Origin: a virus
Virus record (IMG/VR): IMGVR_UViG_3300036985_004145
Span: 1 to 35,894 of that record
Strand: one strand, 5' to 3'
Length of the DNA: 35,894 nucleotides
Shown here piece after piece: positions 1-7,269 of the stretch. Position numbers and translations under genes: made by a program. The notes beneath the pieces are model-generated. The model did not search any database. It was not told the DNA's origin and saw nothing but the letters and a program-made list of their open reading frames with translations. Position 1 is the first letter of the stretch. Every line of letters starts with the position of its first letter.

Positions 1-2
1 AC

Positions 3-1430
3 AACGAGGACGGCTTCAATCCGGCGCTGCTCTTCTCTGACGGCGGCAATGGCATCCTGTGGGACTTCACAGCAACCGGGCCGCTGTTTACGGACAGCGC
101 AGGAACGACCCCGCTTACGGCGGCGGCGCAGACTATCGGCATGGTGCGGGATGGATCACGGACTCGTTCCCCTGCGACGGCTTATGCCGGGGCGCAAGCA
201 AGCGCGGGGCTGCGGCCAAGCTATGGCATTGCTCCGGTATCGCGGCGGCAGCTGGCTATTTATAGCGAGGATTTTTCTAACGCGGCTTGGGCAAAAGGCA
301 ACGGAGGGACGGGGTCCGTCCCGACGGTAACAAGTGATTACGGCATTGCGCCAGACGGAACGACCACGGCGGCGCGCGTTCAATTGTCGCTCGGCGGCGG
401 AACCACGATATCTGATCAAAGCCTTCTTGTGCAAATAACTGCAATCACGAATTGCAGCCAATCATGGTATATCAAAACCACCGACGGGTCTTCCAAGACT
501 ATCTACATGAGGGGGCAATCCGCGCAGTCCTTTGTCGTTACTGGAGATTGGGCGCGCTACAGTTATGACGTTGGAACCACTTTACCGACACAGATCGGAA
601 TTGGGCTGCGTGGGGGGCAAACTCCGACAAACTCTGACACCGCCGATCTTCTGGTCTGGCACCCTCAATTCGAAAGTGGGATCGGGACTGTCACCACCTA
701 TCAGAAGTCTGTCACCGCGCTGGAAATCACCGAAAGCGGGGTTTCGTCGCACGGTTACGCGCGCCCGGATCGCTCTGACGATATTCTGTCCACCGTCCTG
801 ACATTGGCGCAAACCGGCGATGTGATGGTATTCGGGCGCACGGGGTCTTGGATTGAAACGGGCCGGGTTTACGGGGCAGGGGCGACGTTCTCGGTGGGTC
901 TGGCAAGTAACGCTCTTACTGGTGCAACAAGCGTTTCCGCGCTTACAGCCCTAAACATCCTGCGGGCCGTTGGCGATGTCGTCGGCATCGTGGCAATGGG
1001 CAGGGCCAGCACGGCGGCGGAGCAGGCGTCCGCAATGGCCTATTTCCGGGCGCGGGGGGCAGCTGGGTTTTTTGTGGCGGGCGCTGAAATTCTGCCGAAT
1101 GGCGGGTTTGACAGCGCTACGGGATGGTCAGTTCCTGCCGGGTGGGCGATTGCGGCGGGCGTTGCGACATCATCCTCGTTGAATAATTCTCTTGCGACGA
1201 CAGGAGTGACGCTTACTGCTGGCCAACCATATCTTGTTGAGTTCACATGGACCCGCACAAGTGGAAACCTTTACGCAAGAGTGGGTGCTGGATCGGCGGT
1301 TGTAATCCAAACCACTGGAACCTTTCAAATGACTTTGGTTGCCGTCAACACCTCAGGAGTTGAATTTTACGGGGGCCTCGCTGTCGGAGTTCTTGACAAC
1401 GTATCCTGCAAGCTTCTGGTGGCATCATGA
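3..1430 (+). CDS. Tail fibre / receptor-binding protein, 5' end cut off by window edge
   Basis: The frame is open from the first bases, so the gene begins outside the window; the ATG at 141 is internal. The visible 475 or so residues look like a phage tail fibre. A Ser/Thr/Gly-rich segment around 141-260 leads to a motif reading YSEDFSNAAWAKGNG, typical of jelly-roll carbohydrate-binding modules on phage fibres. A second similar module lies near the C-terminus, starting around the residues NGGFDSATGW and ending in a DNVSCKL strand. It probably binds a host surface glycan. Its stop overlaps the next gene (ATGA). Parts have visibly lower GC than the rest: the 60 bases at 421-480 contain 24 G+C. 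That suggests recent exchange, common for receptor-binding genes. The role is inferred from domain style and context. Confidence 0.75.
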   Translation, partial: NEDGFNPALLFSDGGNGILWDFTATGPLFTDSAGTTPLTAAAQTIGMVRDGSRTRSPATAYAGAQASAGLRPSYGIAPVSRRQLAIYSEDFSNAAWAKGNGGTGSVPTVTSDYGIAPDGTTTAARVQLSLGGGTTISDQSLLVQITAITNCSQSWYIKTTDGSSKTIYMRGQSAQSFVVTGDWARYSYDVGTTLPTQIGIGLRGGQTPTNSDTADLLVWHPQFESGIGTVTTYQKSVTALEITESGVSSHGYARPDRSDDILSTVLTLAQTGDVMVFGRTGSWIETGRVYGAGATFSVGLASNALTGATSVSALTALNILRAVGDVVGIVAMGRASTAAEQASAMAYFRARGAAGFFVAGAEILPNGGFDSATGWSVPAGWAIAAGVATSSSLNNSLATTGVTLTAGQPYLVEFTWTRTSGNLYARVGAGSAVVIQTTGTFQMTLVAVNTSGVEFYGGLAVGVLDNVSCKLLVAS

Positions 1431-1735
1431 CAAGCGCAGTTCTAATCATCCCCGCCGCCATGCGGGACGCGGCCAATGCAGTCGGAATGGCCATGAATTG
1501 GGGGCCGGATAACTACACGATCCCCCTTTCCAGCGATGGGGTAACTGTGACACACTACGGGTGCCGAACGGGCGTAAGTCAGGAGTTTATCGCCATGCTT
1601 GACGCGCCCCCAAACATCCCCGGCATTGCCGAAGTGATTGCCGCGCTGATTGTGGACTTGAGCGACAGCCTAGCGCCATGGGATCATGCAGATGCGGCCT
1701 TTGCGGCGGCTGGGCTTGTGAGGGCCACGTCATGA
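1427..1735 (+). CDS. Small hypothetical protein next to tail fibre
   Basis: 102 residues, no recognised domain, no signal peptide or TM segment. The start ATG overlaps the stop of the fibre gene (ATGA) and its own stop overlaps the next start (ATGA at 1732), so it is translated as part of a tight operon. Short proteins directly after a fibre gene are often fibre chaperones or attachment factors. Nothing in this sequence proves that; the position is the only hint. Composition is ordinary and mildly acidic. Confidence 0.65.
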   Translation: MTSAVLIIPAAMRDAANAVGMAMNWGPDNYTIPLSSDGVTVTHYGCRTGVSQEFIAMLDAPPNIPGIAEVIAALIVDLSDSLAPWDHADAAFAAAGLVRATS

Positions 1736-2148
1736 CCCCGTTCCGCGCAACCGTCCTAGCCTGCGGTGTTGCCCTTGTGGCACTCTATGGCTTCGCTGCA
1801 TCCCTGCAAGCCCGGACAGTCACCAATGACCCCGGCGGCGTGGCATCTGACCGGCTGGTCTATGTGGTCGGCCATTGGTATGAGGAGGTGCGGGTAGTCG
1901 GCTTCTGTGCCTCGGCCTGCACCTTCTATCTCGGTATGCCGAACGCCTGCACAACCAAGAAAGCCCGATGGCTTTTCCACGGGCCAAAGGGCGGCACCGA
2001 CGAGGAAAACGCAGCATGGGTGCCGGTCATTGCGAACATGTATCCAGAGCCGATCAAGACCGCGTTTCTCACGGATTGGCAGTATCGTGAGACCACGCTT
2101 CGCGGGGCTGAGTTGATCGGGATAGGGACGATCAAGGAATGTGAATAA
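1732..2148 (+). CDS. Secreted ClpP/crotonase-fold-like protein (short)
   Basis: I chose the ATG at 1732, which overlaps the previous stop as ATGA. The upstream in-frame ATG at 1678 would overlap the previous gene and spoil the signal peptide. The 138-residue product starts with a hydrophobic segment (residues 7-26, ending in a SLQA-type cleavage site). The mature part has a CASAC motif (C59, S61, C63) followed about 20 residues later by an FHG motif (H83). In periplasmic ClpP-class proteins (COG3904-like) the Ser in a C-x-S-x-C setting is the putative nucleophile and a downstream His the base. Four cysteines fit an oxidising compartment. It lacks the usual N-terminal half of the ClpP fold, so enzymatic activity is uncertain. 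It lies between a fibre gene and a membrane protein gene and may act in the periplasm late in infection. Confidence 0.6.
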   Translation: MTPFRATVLACGVALVALYGFAASLQARTVTNDPGGVASDRLVYVVGHWYEEVRVVGFCASACTFYLGMPNACTTKKARWLFHGPKGGTDEENAAWVPVIANMYPEPIKTAFLTDWQYRETTLRGAELIGIGTIKECE

Positions 2149-2375
2149 TGCTAGACGTATTCGATACAATGATGCAATGGATTGTGGCTCCGGTGGCCGC
2201 GTTCGTTTTCATGATGCATCGCCGGATGCAGGGGCACGATACTGACATCGCCGTGCTGAAAGCCATGCAGGTGTCGACCAAGGAAGCGTATGACCGCGAG
2301 TTCAGCGAAGTGGGCGAAGGGTTCAGGAACGTGCTGACCAAGCTTGAAAGCATCGAGCAGCACTTGAGGAAGTGA
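2148..2375 (+). CDS. Single-TM coiled-coil protein (holin- or spanin-like topology, unproven)
   Basis: 75 residues. The start overlaps the previous stop (TAATG). An N-terminal hydrophobic segment (about residues 9-22) is followed by the basic patch HRRM and then a mostly helical charged region, with heptad-like spacing in the last 40 residues. The topology is one membrane anchor and a cytoplasmic or periplasmic coiled coil. Small proteins of this shape are often annotated as holin-associated or as DUF-type phage membrane proteins. No other obvious holin is seen in the window, so this is a candidate, but the true lysis cassette is 6.5 kb away. Confidence 0.6.
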   Translation: MLDVFDTMMQWIVAPVAAFVFMMHRRMQGHDTDIAVLKAMQVSTKEAYDREFSEVGEGFRNVLTKLESIEQHLRK

Positions 2376-2395
2376 CCAACGCCGAGGAGGCAACC

Positions 2396-2566
2396 ATGGC
2401 TGTTACCAAGACCCCCACGAACTATTCGACCAACAAGCGCGTCAAACCGGCGGCCGCAGGCGCTCCGGCGTTCGGCGCGGGCCCCAAGACCGCTGCAGGC
2501 AGCAAGCGCATCAAGCCCGGCGACAAGAACACGACCTCGGCGAAGTTCGTGCGCCCGCCCAAGTGA
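2396..2566 (+). CDS. Small Lys/Ala/Pro-rich basic protein
   Basis: 56 residues from the ATG at 2396, which has a strong GAGGAGG ribosome site five bases upstream. The GTG at 2372 in the same frame overlaps the previous gene but has a worse context. The product is strongly basic (many Lys, few acidic residues), low in hydrophobics and probably unfolded alone. Such peptides in virion operons may bind DNA or decorate a structural protein, but no family is recognised with certainty. Confidence 0.6.
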   Translation: MAVTKTPTNYSTNKRVKPAAAGAPAFGAGPKTAAGSKRIKPGDKNTTSAKFVRPPK

Positions 2567-2575
2567 GGTTGCCCG

Positions 2576-2854
2576 ATGGCCACGAAGCGCATCGACAAGG
2601 CCAACACGCCGTGCAACAGCCCGAAGCGGACGCCGCTGCACCCGAATAAATCGCATGTCGTCAAGGCGTGCGTGGGTGAAAAGCAGAAGGTGATCCGCTT
2701 CGGAGAGAAAGGTGCCAAGACGGCAGGTGCGCCCAAGCTTGGCGAGGGCACCTCGGTCAAGAACAAACGGAAGAGTGTCAAGGCTCGCCACCGGGAAGAC
2801 ATCGCCAAGGGTAAGATGTCCTCGGCGTGGTGGTCGGATAGGGAGAAGTTCTAA
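2576..2854 (+). CDS. Small conserved basic phage protein
   Basis: 92 residues. Motifs seen: SPKRTPLHPNKSHVVKAC near residues 15-32, VIRFGEKGAKTAG, and a C-terminal KARHREDIAKGKMSSAWW. I recognise this pattern (SPKRTP..P.KSHVVKA, then RF(G), then FKARH...I.KG..SA.YW) from many marine and podovirus-like phages, where it is a hypothetical protein, possibly the family listed as DUF6321. Function is unknown. It lies in the operon just before the adaptor gene, sharing a TAATG overlap with it, so a virion or assembly role is plausible. Confidence 0.7.
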   Translation: MATKRIDKANTPCNSPKRTPLHPNKSHVVKACVGEKQKVIRFGEKGAKTAGAPKLGEGTSVKNKRKSVKARHREDIAKGKMSSAWWSDREKF

Positions 2855-3522
2855 TGGCCAGCGTCGTGCCCGATCTGCCCGAACTGTTCGAGGAAGCCTT
2901 TGAGAGGGCCGGCTTCGAGATGCGCTCCGGGTATGACCTGAAGACCATCCGGCGCAGCTTGAACCTGCTGTGCCTCGAGTGGGCCAACCGCGGCTTGAAC
3001 CTCTTCACGGTCGAGGCTGGGACACAGGCGCTTGTTGCGGGGACCGCGACCTACACGATGCCGACAGGCACCATTGATCTGATCGAGCACATGCTGCGCA
3101 CCGGGTCAGGGACGTCCCAGCAGGACACATTCCTCGAGCGCATCAGCGTGTCGACCTACGCCCAGCAGACCAACAAGGCGATGCAGGCGCGGCCGACGCA
3201 GGTCTACATCAACCGGGGGCCGGTGAACACGACCGTGACCCTGTGGCCGGTGCCAGACAGTGCGCAGACCTACACGTTGGCCTACTATCGCCTCAAGTAC
3301 ATCGACGGGGTTGCGTCGGGCATCGGCGGCGACGTCACCTCGGTTCCTCCGCGCTTTGTGCCCGCTCTCGTGGCCGGGTTGGCCCTCCATGTGGCGTCCA
3401 AGCGCCCGGACGCCGAGATGCGCATTCCGCGGCTCAAGGCTGATTACGAGGAGCAGTTCACGCTCGCCGCTGGAGAAGACCGCGAACGCGCTTCCGTGTT
3501 CCTCACACCCGGAGGCAACTGA
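2854..3522 (+). CDS. Neck / head-tail adaptor protein (P22 gp4- or T7 gp11-like)
   Basis: 222 residues. The start overlaps the previous stop (TAATG). The N-terminal half is helical with the signature LFEEAFERAG...SLNLLCLEWANRGLNLF. The middle has a beta-rich stretch with TATYTMPTGTIDL and TVTLWPVPDSA. The C-terminus is a helical hairpin with PPRFVPALVAGLALHVA and a KADYEEQF helix. This order is characteristic of podovirus adaptor proteins that form the dodecameric ring below the portal. A second adaptor-like protein is encoded 1.2 kb downstream at 4075; phages of this type often carry two such proteins. Assignment rests on recognised pattern and operon context. Confidence 0.75.
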   Translation: MASVVPDLPELFEEAFERAGFEMRSGYDLKTIRRSLNLLCLEWANRGLNLFTVEAGTQALVAGTATYTMPTGTIDLIEHMLRTGSGTSQQDTFLERISVSTYAQQTNKAMQARPTQVYINRGPVNTTVTLWPVPDSAQTYTLAYYRLKYIDGVASGIGGDVTSVPPRFVPALVAGLALHVASKRPDAEMRIPRLKADYEEQFTLAAGEDRERASVFLTPGGN

Positions 3523-3836
3523 TGTATGCCAAGGGCACCAAGGCTTTCGGGTTTTGCGATAAGACCGGGTTTCGGTATCCGCTGAAGGATCTCGTGTATG
3601 AGGTCGTCAACGGGCGCCGCACCGGCTTCCGTGTCGGCAGGGACATGCTTGATCCGGATCACCCCCAGAACTTCCTTGGGCGGGTAAAGGCGAGCGATGC
3701 AATCTCGCTCCGCGACCCGCGCCCGGACACCGGCCTCGCCGAGTCTCGTGCGATCTGGGGCTGGAACCCCGTAGGCAACCCTGTGCAGAGTATGATAGGG
3801 TCTGTTGGAACCGTCATCGTAACCTCCGAGGAGTGA
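3522..3836 (+). CDS. Conserved phage protein next to adaptor
   Basis: 104 residues, start overlapping the previous stop (TGATG). The N-terminal motif CDKTGFRYPLKDLVYE and the central GRDMLDPDHPQNFLGR are familiar from hypothetical proteins encoded between the two adaptor-like genes in many tailed phages. The fold looks small and beta-rich, with one cysteine and no convincing zinc ribbon. Function is unknown. Because it is co-transcribed between two neck genes it may be a neck or head-completion component. Confidence 0.7.
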   Translation: MYAKGTKAFGFCDKTGFRYPLKDLVYEVVNGRRTGFRVGRDMLDPDHPQNFLGRVKASDAISLRDPRPDTGLAESRAIWGWNPVGNPVQSMIGSVGTVIVTSEE

Positions 3837-3840
3837 TCTC

Positions 3841-4071
3841 ATGGACTCGTCCCCGCGCCCGAAAGCGAACCCCCGCCTTGCAGCCATGACCAAGTCGACG
3901 CGGCCGAAACAGCGCTCCCAGAAAGCCATGGACGCCGCGTTTGACGCCGAGATGAGTGCCACGGTTGCTCGGGGCAACAAGAACGCCCAGCCGGACAAGA
4001 TGGCCAGCGGCGGCATCTGCCGGGGCATGGGTGCAGCAACCAAGGGCGGCAAGTTCAGCCGGTCGGCCTGA
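3841..4071 (+). CDS. Small basic hypothetical protein with Gly-rich C-terminus
   Basis: 76 residues, preceded by a GAGGAG ribosome site. The N-terminal half is rich in Lys, Arg and Ser. The C-terminus has GGICRGMGAATKGGKFSRS, resembling short C-terminal tags in other small phage proteins of the RGMGAA.KGG type. No enzyme motif or TM segment. Located between two structural genes with gaps of four bases or fewer. Function unknown. Confidence 0.6.
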   Translation: MDSSPRPKANPRLAAMTKSTRPKQRSQKAMDAAFDAEMSATVARGNKNAQPDKMASGGICRGMGAATKGGKFSRSA

Positions 4072-4074
4072 TAA

Positions 4075-4722
4075 ATGAACTATGCCGAGCTCACAGCTGC
4101 GCTGCAGGACTATCTCGAGACCCGCGAACCCACGTTCGTGGCCAGCATCCCCACGTTCATTCGTCAGGCAGAGCAGCGGATCTATCGCACCGTGCTCATC
4201 CCGGAGTTCCGCAAGAACTCCACCGGGCAGATGACATCCGGGAATCGCTACCTCGCGCGCCCGACGGACTTCATCAGTGCCTTCTCGCTGGCTGTGATCG
4301 ACGGGGACGGGGACTATACCTACCTGCTCGACAAAGACATGAACTTCATGCGGGAAGCCTACCCGAACCCCACCACGTCCGGGGTGCCGCGGTTCTATGC
4401 GCAGTTCGTCGGGGACAGCACCGAGAGTGCCGCAGGGTCGTTCCTTCTGGGGCCGACGCCGAACGCCAACTATCAGGTTGAACTGCAGTATTATTACGAC
4501 CCGCCGTCCATCGTGGACGCGGGCACGTCTTGGCTCGGCGACAACGCGTCGACGGCCCTGCTCTATGGTGTGATCCTCGAGGCCTACACCTTCCTGAAGG
4601 GTGACGCGGACATGGTGGCGACCTACAAGGGTCGCTATGACGAGGCGCTCACGCATCTGGGTATCATCGACGTGCGCAGCAAGCGCGACAGCTACCGCGA
4701 CGGCGACATGAGGGTGGAATGA
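4075..4722 (+). CDS. Second adaptor-like neck/tail protein
   Basis: 215 residues. Helical N-terminus (MNYAELTAALQDYLE, then FIRQAEQRIYRTV), a beta-rich middle containing RYLARPTDFISAFSL, VPRFYAQF and FLLGPTPNANYQVELQYYYDPP, and a C-terminal helical pair with NASTALLYGVILEAYTFLKG and YDEALTHL. This matches the pattern of phage adaptor proteins of the SU10/P22-gp4/T7-gp11 superfamily, which link portal and tail. The stop overlaps the following start (ATGATGA region at 4719-4722). Whether this or the product of 2854-3522 contacts the portal cannot be told from sequence. Confidence 0.75.
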   Translation: MNYAELTAALQDYLETREPTFVASIPTFIRQAEQRIYRTVLIPEFRKNSTGQMTSGNRYLARPTDFISAFSLAVIDGDGDYTYLLDKDMNFMREAYPNPTTSGVPRFYAQFVGDSTESAAGSFLLGPTPNANYQVELQYYYDPPSIVDAGTSWLGDNASTALLYGVILEAYTFLKGDADMVATYKGRYDEALTHLGIIDVRSKRDSYRDGDMRVE

Positions 4723-5153
4723 TGTTCACGGGCAACTTCCTCTGCACCAGCTTCAAGGTCGAGCTTTTCAAGGGCGTCCACGACTTCGCTGTCGGCGGGG
4801 CCGTCTTCAAGCTTGCACTCTATGGCGACACTGCGTCGCTCAATGCAGCGACCACCGCCTACACGGCGACCGGAGAGATTGCCACGACAGGGGATTACGT
4901 CGCTGGCGGCGTCACGTTGAGCCAGATCGAGCCGGTCGCCTCTGGCACCACGGCCATGGTATCCTTCGACTCTGCAGTCGTGACCGGCGGGGCTGTGTCG
5001 GCGCGCGGCGGGTTGATCTACAACAGCTCGGTGGTCGGAAACCCGGCAGTCATGGTCATGGACTTTGGCCTTGTGCGGACCACGGTGGCAGGCTTGTTCA
5101 CGGTCCAGTTCCCCTTGATGACTGCGGAGTCGTCGATCATCCGAATCCAGTGA
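4719..5153 (+). CDS. Conserved phage virion protein (beta-rich)
   Basis: 144 residues; ATG at 4719 or 4722, with GAGG upstream. Motifs: TSFKVELFKGVHDF at the N-terminus, FKLALYGDTASLNAATTAY, a GDYVAGGVTL loop, and ARGGLIYNSS. This order is seen in a widespread small phage protein encoded near tail genes, predicted as all-beta. No catalytic motif. It probably is a minor virion or tail component, inferred from context. Confidence 0.7.
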   Translation: MMFTGNFLCTSFKVELFKGVHDFAVGGAVFKLALYGDTASLNAATTAYTATGEIATTGDYVAGGVTLSQIEPVASGTTAMVSFDSAVVTGGAVSARGGLIYNSSVVGNPAVMVMDFGLVRTTVAGLFTVQFPLMTAESSIIRIQ

Positions 5154-5159
5154 GGCGTC

Positions 5160-5837
5160 ATGGTCAAGTTCGTCAACCGCGCCAAGATGACCACGTCAAC
5201 GGTTGGGACCGGTCTCATCACGCTTGGGTCGGCGGTGGCCGGGTTTCAGAGCTTCGCCGCGGCGGGGGTCGCCAATGCCGAAACAGTTCGCTACGCCATC
5301 GAGGACGGGGACGCGTGGGAGATCGGCGCGGGGGTCTACAGTGCCAGCGGCACCACCCTCAGCCGCACCGTGTTGGAGAGCAGCAACAGTGATGCGCCCC
5401 TGAGCCTCAGCGGGCTGGCGATGGTCTTTGTCACGGCGGCCGCCGTTGATCTGGCTCAGGCGTCCTCAGATACGCCCGCTCCGCTGGGCGCGGCAACGGC
5501 CGGGGCATCTGCGGCATACGCTCGTGGGGATCACGTGCACGCGCTACCGACGGCGTCGACCTTCGGCATCCGGACCGAAACCGCCAGCTATGTGCTCGCA
5601 GCAGCCGACTGCACCGTTCTGGCGGACGCCACGGCGGGCGCGGTGACGATCACGCTACCCTCGGCCGTGGCGTCCGGGCGCGTCTTCAACATCAAGAAGA
5701 TGGACGCCACGGCGAATGCCGTGATCCTCGCGGCGGCGGGCGGCGACACTATCGACGGATCGAGCACGGCTTCGATCTACGTCCAGTACCTCACCCTGAC
5801 CGTGCAGTCGTTCGGCTCCGGCTGGGCCATCATCTAG
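5160..5837 (+). CDS. Phage tail/virion protein with repeated beta domains
   Basis: 225 residues with GAGG before the start. The N-terminal domain (residues 1-90) has KMTTSTVGTGLITLG, GFQSFAAAG and GVYSASGTTLSRTVLESSN, a pattern known from many phage structural proteins. A linker with GAATAGASAAYARGDHVH is followed by a C-terminal domain typical of phage fibre-like proteins (VTITLPSAVASGRVFNIKK, then GGDTIDGS). Probably a tail spike or fibre-associated protein. Role inferred. Confidence 0.7.
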   Translation: MVKFVNRAKMTTSTVGTGLITLGSAVAGFQSFAAAGVANAETVRYAIEDGDAWEIGAGVYSASGTTLSRTVLESSNSDAPLSLSGLAMVFVTAAAVDLAQASSDTPAPLGAATAGASAAYARGDHVHALPTASTFGIRTETASYVLAAADCTVLADATAGAVTITLPSAVASGRVFNIKKMDATANAVILAAAGGDTIDGSSTASIYVQYLTLTVQSFGSGWAII

Positions 5838-5846
5838 GAGCGTGAC

Positions 5847-7013
5847 ATGTCATATGTCCCCATAGCGGCGAATCAAGAGATCACCTTCGACGCAGGTGCA
5901 CGGGCCCGCACGTCCCAGCTGACCACGCTCTTTGACGGCAAGACGCTGAACGCCGACGACACCAACATCTGGTCCTCGGCGGGCACCGGCAGCCAGACGT
6001 TCAGCAACTCCATCGTGAGCATGGCGGTGACGGCGGGGCAATATGCCATGCGCCAGAGCCGCCTCTACATGCCCTACTATTCCGGCAAATCGCAGACTGT
6101 CGAGATCACCTTCGACACCTTCGCCAACGACGCCAACGTGGTCAAGCGCGTCGGGTATTTCTCCAGCAACGCTGTCGCGCCTTACGACAGCACCTATGAC
6201 GGGGTCTGGATCGAGGCCACCGGCACCAGCTACAAGCTCTGTGTCGCCAACGCGGGGTCGCTCAAGCTCAACCTCGACTGGACCTTGTGGGATGGTTACG
6301 ACCAGCTGTCCGGATATGACTGGGACAGCTTCACGGTGGCCCTGATCGACTTCCTGTGGTTGGGCGGCGCGGTCCTGCGTTTGTTCCTGAAGACTCCGAC
6401 GGGGTTCGTTCTGGCCCACACCTTCAGCTATGCCGGTAGCGGCGTGGCCGGGACGTTCATGAAGTCCCCGCAGCAGCCGGTGCGGTATGAGATCCGCAGC
6501 ACGACCGGTTCAGGCAGCCTGTCTGTCATCTGCTCGCAGGTGGCCTCCGAGGGTAGCGCCTCGGAAGTCGGCCAATCCCGGGCGCTCTACAACCCGACGG
6601 CCATCACGTGCAACGCCGTTGGTACGACCTACGCGCTGAAAGGCACGCGGGCCTTGGCGGCATTCCGCGATCAGGGGGTCTTCGTCTCCCAGTTCGGCGG
6701 TGCCATCACCGCGACGACGGACGTGGGGCTGCTGCTCTTGCTGCGAAACCCGACACTGTCGGCACCACTGACGTGGGAGACCCTCGGGAGCATCGAGGCT
6801 GGCACAGCGACAACTCAGACCGTCACGGATCTTGGGTGGGTGGTGGATGTCGTACCTCTCGTCTCGAACGGCGTGTCCCGTCCGCTGGACCGGAACCTTC
6901 TGGCCGACCTGACGATCTCGGTTGCCAACGTGCCCGACGAGCTGGTGCTTGCCTATCGGCCGCTCTCCATTAACCAGACCATCATCGGCACCATCACCAC
7001 TTACCGGCGGTAA
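5847..7013 (+). CDS. Phage tail protein, beta-sandwich-rich
   Basis: 388 residues, ribosome site GGAG upstream. The first 230 residues contain a lectin/concanavalin-like pattern (TLNADDTNIWSSAGTGSQTF, later FLKTPTGFVLAHTFSYAG and QQPVRYEIRSTTGSGSL). The second part (LLLLLRNPTLSAPLTWETLG, LVLAYRPLSINQT) is also beta-rich. The same N-to-C order occurs in large virion proteins of other tailed phages that follow the adaptor genes. It may bind carbohydrate or form part of the tail tip. No catalytic residues identified. Confidence 0.65.
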   Translation: MSYVPIAANQEITFDAGARARTSQLTTLFDGKTLNADDTNIWSSAGTGSQTFSNSIVSMAVTAGQYAMRQSRLYMPYYSGKSQTVEITFDTFANDANVVKRVGYFSSNAVAPYDSTYDGVWIEATGTSYKLCVANAGSLKLNLDWTLWDGYDQLSGYDWDSFTVALIDFLWLGGAVLRLFLKTPTGFVLAHTFSYAGSGVAGTFMKSPQQPVRYEIRSTTGSGSLSVICSQVASEGSASEVGQSRALYNPTAITCNAVGTTYALKGTRALAAFRDQGVFVSQFGGAITATTDVGLLLLLRNPTLSAPLTWETLGSIEAGTATTQTVTDLGWVVDVVPLVSNGVSRPLDRNLLADLTISVANVPDELVLAYRPLSINQTIIGTITTYRR

Positions 7014-7015
7014 CC

Positions 7016-7261
7016 ATGCTCGGATTTTCACCCATCGCGGCGCTACCGCTGGGGACGAGCACCCAAGGCGGCATCTGGGGCCCGATCTCGCCCTCGCAGG
7101 TGCCGGGATACGCCGGAGTCTCGCCATCACAGGTGCCCGGGTGGGGTGTGATAACACCTGCCCAGACACCCTTGTACGCCGCGGTTGCTCCGACGCAGAA
7201 TCCGGGCTATTCTCCGATAACTCCGGCTCAGGTCCCCGGGTGGGCCCCGACAACATCGTAA
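7016..7261 (+). CDS. Small virion-operon protein built of 11-residue Pro/Gln repeats
   Basis: 81 residues. After a 24-residue lead, residues 25-79 are five consecutive 11-residue units: SPSQVPGYAGV, SPSQVPGWGVI, TPAQTPLYAAV, APTQNPGYSPI, TPAQVPGWAPT. Consensus is [ST]P-x-Q-x-P-[GL]-[YW]-x-x-[VI]. Regular Pro, Gln and aromatic positions suggest an extended or solenoid structure. Related short proteins with QTPNW-type repeats occur in other phages near fibre genes. No known activity. It lies two bases after one tail gene and eight before the next. Confidence 0.7.
   Translation: MLGFSPIAALPLGTSTQGGIWGPISPSQVPGYAGVSPSQVPGWGVITPAQTPLYAAVAPTQNPGYSPITPAQVPGWAPTTS
7088..7252 (+). repeat. Five 33-bp coding repeats (11-residue units)
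   Basis: In-frame units of 33 bases encode the 11-residue Pro/Gln/aromatic repeats. DNA conservation is partial and protein conservation stronger, so the repeats are old and kept by selection on the protein rather than a fresh tandem duplication. Confidence 0.75.
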
Positions 7262-7269
7262 GGTGAACC

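Noticed and set aside
1678-1731. Upstream ATG for the ClpP-like gene
   Set aside because: It would add 18 Cys/Gly-rich residues before a good signal peptide and lies inside the previous gene; the ATGA-coupled start at 1732 is better.
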